From positions 18,680 to 60,898 of the forward strand of contig MELR01000016.1 of the NCBI GenBank assembly GCA_001767695.1: a stretch of 42,219 nucleotides of DNA, given 5' to 3'. Positions within the stretch are counted from its first letter, which is position 1. Every line of letters begins with the position of its first letter. This stretch comes from Actinobacteria bacterium RBG_16_68_21. GTDB taxonomy: Bacteria; Actinomycetota; Acidimicrobiia; Spongiisociales; UBA11373. A program made the position numbers and the translations under genes. The notes below the pieces were generated by a model, which had not been told where the DNA came from, made no database searches, and worked only from the letters and a program-made list of their open reading frames with translations. Positions 7,745-14,982 of this stretch are shown here, one piece after another.

Positions 7745-7760
7745 CGTGGAATAATCCACG
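7745..7760 (+). promoter_or_regulatory. BMC operon promoter with a perfect inverted repeat over its -10 box
   Basis: CGTGGA-ATAA-TCCACG is a perfect 6-bp inverted repeat with an AT spacer. The -10-like AATAAT (7750-7755) lies inside it, and 7 nt later comes the GTG start of the first BMC gene at 7763; no Shine-Dalgarno is present. A protein bound to this palindrome would cover the -10 box and block transcription. The divergent HTH gene is the obvious candidate, by position only. Confidence 0.55.
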
Positions 7761-7762
7761 GC

Positions 7763-8362
7763 GTGGCCCGTCGCGACCTCCCAACCGAAGACGCCGTGCG
7801 CGCATTGGTGACCCGAGTGGTCGACGCCGTGGCCGTCCCGACGGCCGCTCCCCCGGCGCCTGAGGAGGCGGCCCGACCGGCGCAACCGGGGGGAGAAGGG
7901 GCGATCGCCATCGGCGCCGACCACGGCGGATTCCGGCTGAAAGAGCGGATCGGTTTCCGGCTGCGCGAGTCGGGCCGGGTGGTGGTCGATTGCGGCACCG
8001 ATTCGACGGAAGCCGTCGACTACCCGGACTTCGCCCTGGCCGTCGCCGAGAAGGTGGCCTCGGGGGAATGTTCCACCGGGATCGTCATCGACGGCGCCGG
8101 AATCGGGTCCTCCATGGTCGCCAACAAGGTGCCGGGGGTGAGGGCCGCCCTGTGCTACGACCTCTCGTCGGCTCGCAACAGCCGGGAGCACAACCATGCC
8201 AATGTGCTCACGCTGGGCGCCGGGCTCATCGGTGAAGCGCTGGCGTGGCAGATCGTCGAGGAGTGGCTGGCGACACCCTGGGCCGGGGGCCGCCATGCCG
8301 CTCGCGTTGCCAAGATCGATGCGATCGATCGCCGCCACTCTCATCTCGGGGAGGCGATGTGA
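7763..8362 (+). CDS. BMC-targeted RpiB-like sugar-phosphate isomerase with altered active site
   Basis: A 199-residue RpiB/LacAB-family protein, about 45 longer than usual because of an N-terminal extension: an amphipathic helix (about residues 7-25, [18 protein letters not shown]) and a Pro/Ala/Glu linker to residue 46. This is the layout of an encapsulation peptide that carries cargo into a microcompartment. The core (47-190) has [35 protein letters not shown] and AGGRH as in the family. The catalytic Cys (Cys66 of E. coli RpiB, in ICGTG) is Asp110 here and the following Thr is Ala112 (IDGAG). The Glu used by the mycobacterial enzyme is also absent. So it is either an isomerase using another residue, an enzyme for a different sugar phosphate, or a non-catalytic partner. 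It is the first gene of the BMC operon, and its stop overlaps deoC by 4 bp. Confidence 0.88.
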   Translation: MARRDLPTEDAVRALVTRVVDAVAVPTAAPPAPEEAARPAQPGGEGAIAIGADHGGFRLKERIGFRLRESGRVVVDCGTDSTEAVDYPDFALAVAEKVASGECSTGIVIDGAGIGSSMVANKVPGVRAALCYDLSSARNSREHNHANVLTLGAGLIGEALAWQIVEEWLATPWAGGRHAARVAKIDAIDRRHSHLGEAM

Positions 8363-9216
8363 CCGACCGCGAAGCAATCATCGAGGCCGTCACCCGAGAG
8401 GTGCTCGCCACCCTGGCCGGTGAGACCTGGGACGAGTGTCTTGCCTGTGTCGGGGATTGTGTCGTGCACTCCGCGCAGAAGGTCCGCTCCGTCCTGGCCG
8501 CGGGAGCCAGCCGCGTCTCGTTCAATGGATTCGGTGCTGACGTGCCGTCCGACCTGGCGGGGTTCATCGACCACACCCTTCTCAAGCCGGACGCGACCGC
8601 GAGCGAGATCGATCGGATGTGCGCCGAGGCGGTCGAGTACCAGTTCGCCTCGGTGTGCGTCAACCCGACTTGGGCCAAGCGGGTGGCAGAAGCGCTGAAG
8701 GGATCGGACGTCGTGGCGTGTTGCGTCGTCGGCTTCCCCTTTGGAGCCACACCACCCGAGATCAAGGCAATGGAGGCGCGTCGGGCGATCCGGGACGGGG
8801 CACGTGAGATCGACATGGTGGTCAACATCGGTGCTCTCAAGTCGGGGGACTACGCGACCGTGGAGCGCGACATCGCCGGGGTCGCCGAGGCGTGCCGCGA
8901 GGCGGGAGCGCTGTGCAAGGTGATCCTGGAGACCGTGTTGCTCACCGACGAGGAGAAGGTGATCGCCTCGCGGCTGGCGGTCAAGGCGCACGCCGACTTC
9001 GTCAAGACCTCGACCGGGTTCGCCGGTGGCGGGGCCACCGTGTACGACGTGGCGTTGATCCGCGAGGCGGTGGGTCCCAAGGTCGGGGTGAAGGCGTCCG
9101 GGGGTATACGCAGCGCCGAGGACGCCCGTCAAATGATCGCCGCCGGCGCCACCCGGATCGGTGCCTCGGCCGGAATCCAGATCGTCACGGAAGGAGCGTC
9201 GAGTGGGCAGTATTGA
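8359..9216 (+). CDS. deoC: BMC-targeted DeoC-like aldolase (deoxyribose-phosphate aldolase family)
   Basis: A 285-residue class I aldolase. DeoC cleaves 2-deoxyribose 5-phosphate to acetaldehyde and glyceraldehyde 3-phosphate. The barrel starts near residue 65 ([12 protein letters not shown]); the catalytic residues are all present: Asp152 in [15 protein letters not shown], the Schiff-base Lys216 in VKTSTGF, and Lys245 in VKASGGIR. Residues 1-21 ([20 protein letters not shown]) are an amphipathic helix like that of the upstream isomerase, so a likely encapsulation peptide. Between it and the barrel lies an unusual segment with Cys27, Cys30 and Cys34 (ECLACVGDC). GTG at 8359 is used, with GGGGAGG upstream and a 4-bp overlap with the previous stop; the frame is open further upstream but inside that gene. 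With the aldehyde dehydrogenase in the operon, the acetaldehyde could be turned into acetyl-CoA inside the shell. Confidence 0.92.
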   Translation: MTDREAIIEAVTREVLATLAGETWDECLACVGDCVVHSAQKVRSVLAAGASRVSFNGFGADVPSDLAGFIDHTLLKPDATASEIDRMCAEAVEYQFASVCVNPTWAKRVAEALKGSDVVACCVVGFPFGATPPEIKAMEARRAIRDGAREIDMVVNIGALKSGDYATVERDIAGVAEACREAGALCKVILETVLLTDEEKVIASRLAVKAHADFVKTSTGFAGGGATVYDVALIREAVGPKVGVKASGGIRSAEDARQMIAAGATRIGASAGIQIVTEGASSGQY

Positions 9217-9829
9217 CCTTCGGGGCTATTCGTTCCTCGACAGCCTCCAACCCCAGTACGCCGCATTCCTCGGGACCGTGGCCCAGGGATTCCTGCCCCT
9301 CGCCGGGGATGCTTCGCTGTACGTGGAGATCTCCCCGGGGATCGAGATCAACCGCATGACCGACGTAGCGCTGAAGGCCACCAAGGTGAAGCCGGGCATG
9401 CAGATCGTCGAGCGCTACTTCGGACTCCTCGAGGTCCACTCGCCGTCGCAAGCGGAGGTCCGGGCGGCGGGCGCCGCCATCCTCGCCGAGATCGGCGCGG
9501 CGGAGTCGGAGCGCATCAAGCCGCGGATCGCCTCCAGTCAGATCATTCGCCGGATCGACGATCACCAGGCGCAGCTGATCAATCGCATGCGCCACGGCCA
9601 GATGATCATCCCCGGCCAGACGCTGTACCTCCTCGAGATGGAGCCCGCCTCGTACGCGGCGATTGCCGCCAACGAAGCCGAGAAGGCGGCCAACATCAAT
9701 GTTCTCGAGGTGAGATCGTTCGGTTCCCTCGGCCGGGTCTACCTCGGCGGTGAAGAGCGGGATATCGACGTCGGCTGGAGGGCGGCGGTAGCGGCGCTCG
9801 AGGGTCTCGAAGGGAGAGACGCCGGCTGA
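9203..9829 (+). CDS. BMC-T shell protein, stacked (double-disc) type
   Basis: A 208-residue tandem BMC-domain protein; three copies form one shell tile with a pseudo-hexameric outline. Domain 1 covers about residues 25-105 ([38 protein letters not shown]), domain 2 about 115-205 ([20 protein letters not shown]). The Glu-Arg pair in QIVERYFG matches the gate residues of stacked BMC-T proteins such as CsoS1D. The N-terminal [17 protein letters not shown] is typical of this subclass and, from memory, close to Haliangium BMC-T2/T3. GTG at 9203 has AAGGAG 7 nt upstream and starts 14 bp before the deoC stop. Confidence 0.9.
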   Translation: MGSIDLRGYSFLDSLQPQYAAFLGTVAQGFLPLAGDASLYVEISPGIEINRMTDVALKATKVKPGMQIVERYFGLLEVHSPSQAEVRAAGAAILAEIGAAESERIKPRIASSQIIRRIDDHQAQLINRMRHGQMIIPGQTLYLLEMEPASYAAIAANEAEKAANINVLEVRSFGSLGRVYLGGEERDIDVGWRAAVAALEGLEGRDAG

Positions 9830-9864
9830 ATCGGGAGTCGGAGAGAAAGGGAGAGCGAAAGCTC

Positions 9865-10164
9865 ATGGCTGAAGCACTCGGAATGATCGAATGCCGCGGG
9901 TTTGCGGCGATGGTTGAGGCCGCCGACGCGATGGTGAAGGCGGCGAAAGTGGAGCTCGTCTCGTACGAGAAGACCGGCGGCGGTTACGTCACCGCGGTGG
10001 TACGCGGCGACGTCGCCGCGGTCAAGGCCGCGATCGACGCCGGCACCCGCGGCGCCGAGAAGGTCGGCGAGGTCGTCTCCACGCACGTCATCGCCCGTCC
10101 GCATGTGAACATCGACCTGGTCCTTCCTCTCGGCCGCGCCGACGAGGCCGCGGCCGAGTCCTGA
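9865..10164 (+). CDS. BMC-H hexameric shell protein
   Basis: A 99-residue single BMC-domain protein (EutM/PduA type), the main facet tile. It runs from [20 protein letters not shown] through the pore loop [20 protein letters not shown] to [19 protein letters not shown]. From memory it is very close to the BMC-H of Haliangium ochraceum, though that cannot be aligned here. It is preceded by the only sizeable gap in the operon (35 bp), made almost wholly of purines, which may give it its own strong ribosome entry, as fits the most abundant shell part. Confidence 0.95.
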   Translation: MAEALGMIECRGFAAMVEAADAMVKAAKVELVSYEKTGGGYVTAVVRGDVAAVKAAIDAGTRGAEKVGEVVSTHVIARPHVNIDLVLPLGRADEAAAES

Positions 10165-10177
10165 GCCCGGCACCGTC

Positions 10178-10465
10178 ATGTTGCTCGGCCGGGTAGCGGG
10201 GACGCTGGTCGCCTCGAACAAGGAGCCCACGATGGAAGGGCTCAAGTTCCTGGTGATCAAACAGCTAGATGTCGACGACGCCGAGACCGGCGGCTACGTG
10301 ATCGCCGCCGACGCGGTCGGGGCCGGCGTCGGCGAGGTCGTCATGTTTGCCACCGGCTCGTCGGCGCGCCAGACCGCGGCCACCCGGGATCGCCCGTGTG
10401 ATGCGGTGGTGATGGCGATCGTCGACACGTGGGAAATCGGCGGTGAGGTGAGATACACCAAGTGA
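10178..10465 (+). CDS. BMC-P pentameric vertex protein (EutN/CcmL family), paralog 1
   Basis: A 95-residue EutN/CcmL/PduN-family protein. Five copies plug the vertices of the shell. [20 protein letters not shown] opens it as expected (GxVxGTVVAtxKxxxLxG in the family), followed by [20 protein letters not shown] and [12 protein letters not shown]. Starts 13 bp after bmc-H with a weak ribosome site; overlaps the aldehyde dehydrogenase start by 4 bp. Confidence 0.92.
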   Translation: MLLGRVAGTLVASNKEPTMEGLKFLVIKQLDVDDAETGGYVIAADAVGAGVGEVVMFATGSSARQTAATRDRPCDAVVMAIVDTWEIGGEVRYTK

Positions 10466-11913
10466 AGCCCTACACCGACGAAGAGGTCCAGGCGATCATC
10501 GCCCGGGTGCGCTCCCGTCTCGGCGGGACGCCCGATCGGGTCCCGATCCACCCGCACATCCCCGTCGAAATCCCCGATGCGGATCTCGGGGAGGGGCTGT
10601 ATCCCACGATCGACGACGCCGTGGATGCCGCCGAGCAGGCGCAACTGAAGTACGAAGGTGCCGGCACCGATGTGCGCGAGGCCGTGATCGCTTCGATCCG
10701 CCGGGTGATGCTCGACAACGCCGAGCACCTGGCGAAGATGGCGCACGAGGAGACCGGCCTCGGTCGTACCGAGGACAAGTTGCGCAAGAACATCCTGGTC
10801 GCCACCCGCACGCCCGGTCCCGAGGATCTGGCTCCCCTCATCGAGACCGGCGACGGCGGCATGATGCTGACGGAGCACGCTCCCTTCGGGCTCATCGGCT
10901 CGATCACGCCGACGACCAATCCCACCGCCACCGTCATCAACAACACGATCGCCATCCTCAGCGGGGGCAACGCGGTCGTCTTCAACGTTCACCCCAATGC
11001 CAAGCGGGTCTCGGCGGAGAATGTTCGCCTCCTCAACCGGGCGGTCATCGCCGCCGGCGGCCCCCCCGATCTGGTCACCGCCATTCCCGATCCGACGATC
11101 GAGAGCGCCCAGGCGCTCATGCATCATCCCAAGGTGAGAGTGCTGTTGGTCACCGGCGGACCCGGCGTGGTCCGGGAGGCTCTCAAGACCGACAAGCGCG
11201 CCATCACTGCCGGCCCCGGGAACCCGCCGGCGGTCGTCGACGAGACCGCCGACATCGAACGTGCCGGTCGGGACATCGTCGCCGGAGCGTCCTTCGACAA
11301 CAACGTGATCTGCACGGATGAGAAGACCGGGATCGCGGTGCGGTCGATCGCCGACGAGTTGATCCGGGCCATGGCGCGACACGGCGCTCATGTGCTCAAG
11401 GAGCACGAACTGCGCAAGGTCGAGCGGGTCATTTTCGAGACGATGGGTCCGCCGGGGAAGCCGGGAATCATCAACCGGGCCTGGATAGGGAAGAACGCAG
11501 CAGAGATCGCTGCCGCCGCCGGGGTCGATGTCGACGGCGATCCGCGCCTGCTGCTCGCCGACGTACCCAACGATCACAACCTGGTGTGGACCGAGCAGAT
11601 GATGCCGGTGTTCCCGATCACCAGGGTCGGCGACGTCGACGCCGCCATCGATCTCGCCATCCGTTCCGAGCACCGATTCCGTCATACCGCGTCGATCCAC
11701 TCGACCAACGTGGCCACGATCACCCGGATGGCGCGCTCGATCAACGTCTCGATCTTCATCGCCAACGGTCCCAACTACGCCGGGCTCGGCCGGGGCGGCG
11801 AGGGGTTCACCTCCTTCTCCATCGCCAGTCCCACCGGCGACGGGATGACCCGGCCGCTCACCTTCACCAGGGAACGGCGCATCGCCGTGGTCGGCGCCCT
11901 GAGGATCATCTGA
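10462..11913 (+). CDS. BMC-targeted CoA-acylating aldehyde dehydrogenase (PduP/EutE family)
   Basis: A 483-residue aldehyde dehydrogenase that would convert an aldehyde, CoA and NAD+ to acyl-CoA and NADH. The catalytic Cys284 is in [13 protein letters not shown], as in EutE/PduP. Other family marks are [20 protein letters not shown] (NAD region), [15 protein letters not shown] and [12 protein letters not shown]. Residues 1-22 ([20 protein letters not shown]) are an amphipathic helix before a short linker (to about 45), the third such helix in the operon and a likely encapsulation peptide. The expected substrate is acetaldehyde released by the DeoC-like aldolase; a different short aldehyde is possible. 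GTG at 10462 overlaps the preceding stop. No phosphotransacylase or alcohol dehydrogenase is encoded nearby to recycle CoA and NAD+. Confidence 0.94.
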   Translation: MKPYTDEEVQAIIARVRSRLGGTPDRVPIHPHIPVEIPDADLGEGLYPTIDDAVDAAEQAQLKYEGAGTDVREAVIASIRRVMLDNAEHLAKMAHEETGLGRTEDKLRKNILVATRTPGPEDLAPLIETGDGGMMLTEHAPFGLIGSITPTTNPTATVINNTIAILSGGNAVVFNVHPNAKRVSAENVRLLNRAVIAAGGPPDLVTAIPDPTIESAQALMHHPKVRVLLVTGGPGVVREALKTDKRAITAGPGNPPAVVDETADIERAGRDIVAGASFDNNVICTDEKTGIAVRSIADELIRAMARHGAHVLKEHELRKVERVIFETMGPPGKPGIINRAWIGKNAAEIAAAAGVDVDGDPRLLLADVPNDHNLVWTEQMMPVFPITRVGDVDAAIDLAIRSEHRFRHTASIHSTNVATITRMARSINVSIFIANGPNYAGLGRGGEGFTSFSIASPTGDGMTRPLTFTRERRIAVVGALRII

Positions 11914-11914
11914 C

Positions 11915-12508
11915 ATGCATCCGGCACTCGCCCTTCTCGAATTCGAATCGGTGGCGGCGGGCATCGTCGCCGGCGACCTCATGGTCAAACGAGGGCCGGT
12001 GGCGGAGCTTCTCGCCGGGACCGTCCATCCCGGGCACTACCTGGTGATGGTGGTGGGCACGGTGGGTGACGTCGAGGAGGCGATCGCCGCCGGGAGGGAG
12101 GCGTCTCCCGCCGCTCTGATCGACGAGGTGTTCCTTCCCGACGTGCATCCCGACGTCATCGGCGCGATCCATGGGACCCGGGTCGCCGGTGCGGGCGAGG
12201 CTCTCGGGGTGATCGAGACGCACACGGTGGCGGCGACCATCGAGGCTGCTGACGCCGGGGTCAAGGGCGCCCACGTCTTTCTGATGGAGGTCAACCTCGC
12301 CGACGGTCTCGGCGGCCGGGCCTACGCCCTCTTCACCGGCGCGGTGCCGGATGTGGCGGCCGCGGTGTCGATCGGAGCCGGTCGGGTGACGCCCGCCAAA
12401 CTGATCGGAGCCGTCGTCATTCCGCAACTGCACGGGGAGATGGGCAACAACCTGCTCGCTGCCCGCCACTTCGGGGTGAGGCTGGGCCGGGGCGATGCAA
12501 CTCGCTGA
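11915..12508 (+). CDS. BMC-T shell protein, single-layer type
   Basis: A 197-residue tandem BMC-domain protein. Domain 1 about residues 4-85 (ALALLEFESVAAGIVAGDLM, MVVGTVGDVEEAIAAG), domain 2 about 100-190 (ALGVIETHTVAATIEAADAG, LFTGAVPDVAAAVSIGAG). Both halves keep the canonical domain order and lack the ERYFG-type gate, so this is more like the flat BMC-T1 of Haliangium ochraceum than the stacked type upstream. Starts 1 bp after the aldehyde dehydrogenase stop; its end overlaps the next gene by 14 bp. Confidence 0.9.
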   Translation: MHPALALLEFESVAAGIVAGDLMVKRGPVAELLAGTVHPGHYLVMVVGTVGDVEEAIAAGREASPAALIDEVFLPDVHPDVIGAIHGTRVAGAGEALGVIETHTVAATIEAADAGVKGAHVFLMEVNLADGLGGRAYALFTGAVPDVAAAVSIGAGRVTPAKLIGAVVIPQLHGEMGNNLLAARHFGVRLGRGDATR

Positions 12509-12764
12509 GGTGATCGGCACCGTCGTGGCCAGCGTCAAGTACGAGGGGCTCGAGGGCGTCAAGTTCCTCGTCGTGCAGCCCCTCGATCGTGACCGCCAAC
12601 CCGTGGGACGTCCGGTGGTGGCAGCAGATGCGGTGGCGATGGCGGGTCCGGGCGAGCTCGTCTACGTGGTCGGCTCCCGGGAAGCAGCCCTCGCCATGCC
12701 CGAGCCCTTCGTCCCGGTGGATCATGCCATCGTCGGTATCGTCGACGCGGTCGATCGATCGTGA
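12495..12764 (+). CDS. BMC-P pentameric vertex protein (EutN/CcmL family), paralog 2
   Basis: An 89-residue EutN/CcmL-family protein: MQLAEVIGTVVASVKYEGLE, then FLVVQPLD, a DAVAMAGPGELVYVVGSREA loop and AIVGIVDAVD at the end. Overlaps the BMC-T gene upstream by 14 bp and the next gene by 4 bp. It lacks the extra residues at the C-terminus seen in the other two copies. Confidence 0.9.
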   Translation: MQLAEVIGTVVASVKYEGLEGVKFLVVQPLDRDRQPVGRPVVAADAVAMAGPGELVYVVGSREAALAMPEPFVPVDHAIVGIVDAVDRS

Positions 12765-13060
12765 AGATCGGGCGGGTGCACGGCACCGTGGTCTCGACCA
12801 TCAATCATCCGATCTACGACCACCGCAGGCTGCTCATGTGCGACATGCTCGATGCCGACGGCGCCGATACCGGCGATTATCTGATCTGCGTCGATTCCGT
12901 CGGCGCCGGCGCCGGGGAGACCGTGCTGATCATCGACGAGGGGAATTCGGCGCGGCAGGTGGTGGGAGACACCACCGCCCCGATCAGAGCCGTCATCGTG
13001 GGGATCGTCGACGAGCTCATCGTCGATGGGACGACCCACCGGGTGGTCGACGGGGCCTGA
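12761..13060 (+). CDS. BMC-P pentameric vertex protein (EutN/CcmL family), paralog 3
   Basis: A 99-residue EutN/CcmL-family protein starting with GTG: MKIGRVHGTVVSTINHPIYD, CVDSVGAGAGETVLIIDEGN, and VIVGIVDELIVDG. It has HPIYDHRRLL where the others have a shorter loop. Three vertex paralogs are also reported for the Haliangium shell. Last gene of the BMC operon; the lipoprotein gene 48 bp on has its own promoter signal. Confidence 0.9.
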   Translation: MKIGRVHGTVVSTINHPIYDHRRLLMCDMLDADGADTGDYLICVDSVGAGAGETVLIIDEGNSARQVVGDTTAPIRAVIVGIVDELIVDGTTHRVVDGA

Positions 13061-13094
13061 GGTCTCTGCGGCCGGCACTGGGGCGGTTCCTCTC

Positions 13095-13100
13095 TAGCCT
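13095..13100 (+). promoter_or_regulatory. Putative leaderless -10 box for the lipoprotein gene
   Basis: TAGCCT, 7 nt before the GTG at 13108. It marks the likely end of the BMC transcription unit. Confidence 0.45.
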
Positions 13101-13107
13101 CCAGTGG

Positions 13108-13491
13108 GTGAGGCGCCTCATCCCGCTGTTCGTCCTGTTGCTCGGGGCCTGCAACTCGGCCGCCCCAACGCCGACCACCGCCCCTCCGGGGCCCACCACG
13201 ACGACGACCATCGTCGGTGACACGTGCGAGCGGCTCGCCCAGGACGCCGCCGACTATCTCGAGGTCGTGGTCCAGGTCCTCAACGAGACACCCACCGACG
13301 TCTTCACCGATCGGTCGCAGTGGCCCGAGGCGTTGGTGGCGCTCACCCAGCAAGGGACCGATCTGGACGCCCGCTCCGACGCGATGCGCTGTGATCCCGC
13401 AGACATGCAGGCGGCGGTGTTCGCCCTGGCCGACATCGATCCGAAGAGCCCGCTCGCCCGGTATCTCGCCGAACTGCTCGGCCTCGGCTAG
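13108..13491 (+). CDS. Small lipoprotein of unknown function
   Basis: A 127-residue protein with a signal sequence MRRLIPLFVLLLGACNS; the lipobox LLGAC puts the lipid on Cys15. A Pro/Thr-rich linker (residues about 19-37) tethers a small helical domain of about 90 residues with two Cys (DTCERLA and MRCDPAD) that could form a disulfide. No family recognised. GTG at 13108 is chosen because the lipobox then falls at normal distance. Its stop overlaps that of the convergent pgl gene by 3-4 bp. Confidence 0.75.
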   Translation: MRRLIPLFVLLLGACNSAAPTPTTAPPGPTTTTTIVGDTCERLAQDAADYLEVVVQVLNETPTDVFTDRSQWPEALVALTQQGTDLDARSDAMRCDPADMQAAVFALADIDPKSPLARYLAELLGLG

Positions 13492-14186
13492 CCGTCGGTC
13501 GCAAGCAGCTGCGCGGCCGCGCCGTCGAGCAGCCATAGCGGATCACGACTGGCACGGGCGACCACGGCGGCGGGCAGCTCACTCGACCCATCCAGGATCT
13601 CGGCGACGATCGCCGCCTTCGATGCTCCGGCCACGAGGAACACCGTTCGTCGGGCCCGGCCGAGCAGCGCCCGGGTGGCGGTGAGCCTCCAGCCGATTCC
13701 TTCGACGAACGTCGCCACGTAGTCGCGGGTCGTTTCGGTGAGAGCGGTCGACCCCGGGAACAGCGAGGCGGTGTGCCCGTCTTGACCGACACCGAGCAGT
13801 ACCAGGCCGGGCTCGAGGTGGCCCGAAACGCCCCTGGGAAGCAACCTCGCCAACTCGGCCTCATATGCCTCGGCGGCCGCCGCGGGATCGTCCCTCCAGG
13901 GAACCTCATGGAGGGCGGCGGGGACCGCCGCGAACAGCGCCCGCCGTGCCATGCCGGCGTTGCTGTCGGGATGATCGGCCGGCACATGGCGCTCGTCGGT
14001 CATCCAGCCATCGACCTGTCGCCAGGGCACCGGCCGGCGGCGCAGGCTCTCGTAGGAGCGACGCGGCGTCGATCCCCCGGCGAGGCCGACGCTGCGGCGA
14101 CCGTCGCGAACGCTCAACCACCCCGCCACCTCATCGGCGGCAGCCTCGGCGAGCGCCTGCGGCGATGGAAACACTCGTACGGTCAT
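13488..14186 (-). CDS. pgl: 6-phosphogluconolactonase
   Basis: A 232-residue protein of the SOL/DevB family: hydrolyses 6-phosphogluconolactone in the oxidative pentose phosphate pathway, in the cytosol. Motifs: VGLAGGSTPRRSYESL (phosphate binding), WMTDERHVPADHPDSNAGMA, and GVGQDGHTASLFPGS with the catalytic His. The ATG at 14186 gives normal family length (about 230-260). No zwf or gnd gene sits beside it here. Its product feeds the pentose phosphate pool, the same pool on which the rpiB gene further on acts. Confidence 0.92.
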   Translation of the reverse strand: MTVRVFPSPQALAEAAADEVAGWLSVRDGRRSVGLAGGSTPRRSYESLRRRPVPWRQVDGWMTDERHVPADHPDSNAGMARRALFAAVPAALHEVPWRDDPAAAAEAYEAELARLLPRGVSGHLEPGLVLLGVGQDGHTASLFPGSTALTETTRDYVATFVEGIGWRLTATRALLGRARRTVFLVAGASKAAIVAEILDGSSELPAAVVARASRDPLWLLDGAAAQLLATDG

Positions 14187-14196
14187 TGACCGGCTG

Positions 14197-14202
14197 ATCC
14201 TA
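14197..14202 (-). promoter_or_regulatory. Putative -10 box for pgl
   Basis: TAGGAT on the minus strand, 10 nt before the pgl ATG; a leader of about 3 nt would result. Confidence 0.3.
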
Positions 14203-14231
14203 GGGCGGGGTGCGGTCGCGTCCCGGGGGGA

Positions 14232-14237
14232 TACCCT
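14232..14237 (+). promoter_or_regulatory. Putative leaderless -10 box upstream of the alpha/beta hydrolase
   Basis: TACCCT, 7 nt before a GTG at 14245 that opens a 23-codon frame rather than the hydrolase itself. Confidence 0.4.
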
Positions 14238-14244
14238 CGGGATC

Positions 14245-14316
14245 GTGACAACACCGAGCCAGCGTCGTTCCGATCGCTCCGGGCCTGAGGACAGCGGCGA
14301 GGTCGGCGCGTGGTGA
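14245..14316 (+). CDS. Possible 23-residue leader peptide coupled to the hydrolase gene
   Basis: GTG at 14245 opens a short frame (MTTPSQRRSDRSGPEDSGEV and three more residues) ending in TGA at 14314-14316, which overlaps the GTGGTGA start of the next gene. A leaderless message would be translated through this frame and could hand ribosomes to the hydrolase. The peptide is polar with no recognisable function. It could equally be chance. Confidence 0.35.
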   Translation: MTTPSQRRSDRSGPEDSGEVGAW

Positions 14317-14975
14317 GGGTTCCCGGGAAGATCGAGTGGTCCCCGGGCCGGGTCGTGACGACGGCTGTCGCCGGAGGCAGCGATGGCCCGGCGGTCGTGG
14401 TGCTCGCCCACGGGGCCGGCGCGGGGCGAACCCACCCTTTCATGGCGGCTCTGAGTGGGCGGCTGGCCGCCGGAGGCCTGCAAGTGGTGACCTTCGACTA
14501 CCCGTACATGGCGGAGGGACGCCGCGCTCCCGATCGCCTCGAGACGCTGGTTGCTGCCCATCGGGCGGTGATCGCCGCGGTGCCGCACTCGGGGCGCGGG
14601 CTGGTTCTCGCCGGCAAGTCGATGGGTGGCCGGGTCGCCTCGCATCTCACCGACGTTCCCTGCGACGGGTTGGTGTTCTTCGGCTATCCCCTCGTTGCGG
14701 TCGGCAAGACGGCGCCGCGGGACACCAGCCACCTCGGAGGGCGGTCGGTGCCGATGCTCTTCATCCAAGGGGAACGAGATCGGCTGGCTCCGCTCGAGGT
14801 CCTGCGACCCGTCGTCGGGCGATTGCCCCACGCCGATCTGGTGGTGATCTCCGATGCCGATCACTCGTTTCGAGTGCCGAAGCGCTCCGGGCGGACGGAC
14901 GCCGACGTGATCGATCAGCTCGCCACCGCGGTGCTGGCATGGGGGCCTGCCGGGGGCCGGGCGTCTCCGGGATAG
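14310..14975 (+). CDS. Alpha/beta hydrolase, KANL3/Tex30-like
   Basis: A 221-residue alpha/beta-hydrolase of the small family typified by Tex30/KANL3. Motifs: VVVLAHGAGAGRTHPFM (oxyanion hole region), GKSMGGRVA with the nucleophile Ser, GERDRLAP for the acid and DADHSF for the His. Two GTG codons (14310 and 14313) compete for the start. Substrate unknown; esterase or thioesterase activity is likely from the fold alone. Downstream it converges with the polyphosphate kinase gene, 7 bp apart. Confidence 0.8.
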   Translation: MVRVPGKIEWSPGRVVTTAVAGGSDGPAVVVLAHGAGAGRTHPFMAALSGRLAAGGLQVVTFDYPYMAEGRRAPDRLETLVAAHRAVIAAVPHSGRGLVLAGKSMGGRVASHLTDVPCDGLVFFGYPLVAVGKTAPRDTSHLGGRSVPMLFIQGERDRLAPLEVLRPVVGRLPHADLVVISDADHSFRVPKRSGRTDADVIDQLATAVLAWGPAGGRASPG

Positions 14976-14982
14976 CAGGCGT

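Noticed and set aside
8245-8358. Upstream in-frame start for the DeoC-like aldolase
   Set aside because: Inside the RpiB gene; the GTG at 8359 has a good Shine-Dalgarno and yields a clean targeting helix.
10294-11988. A 564-codon minus-strand open frame
   Set aside because: Antisense to the acylating aldehyde dehydrogenase, which has full family motifs; no motifs in this frame.
7763-13060. Propanediol, ethanolamine, RMM or glycyl-radical microcompartment
   Set aside because: No diol dehydratase, ammonia lyase, aminotransferase/kinase set or glycyl-radical enzyme is present; the aldolase and isomerase define a different class.
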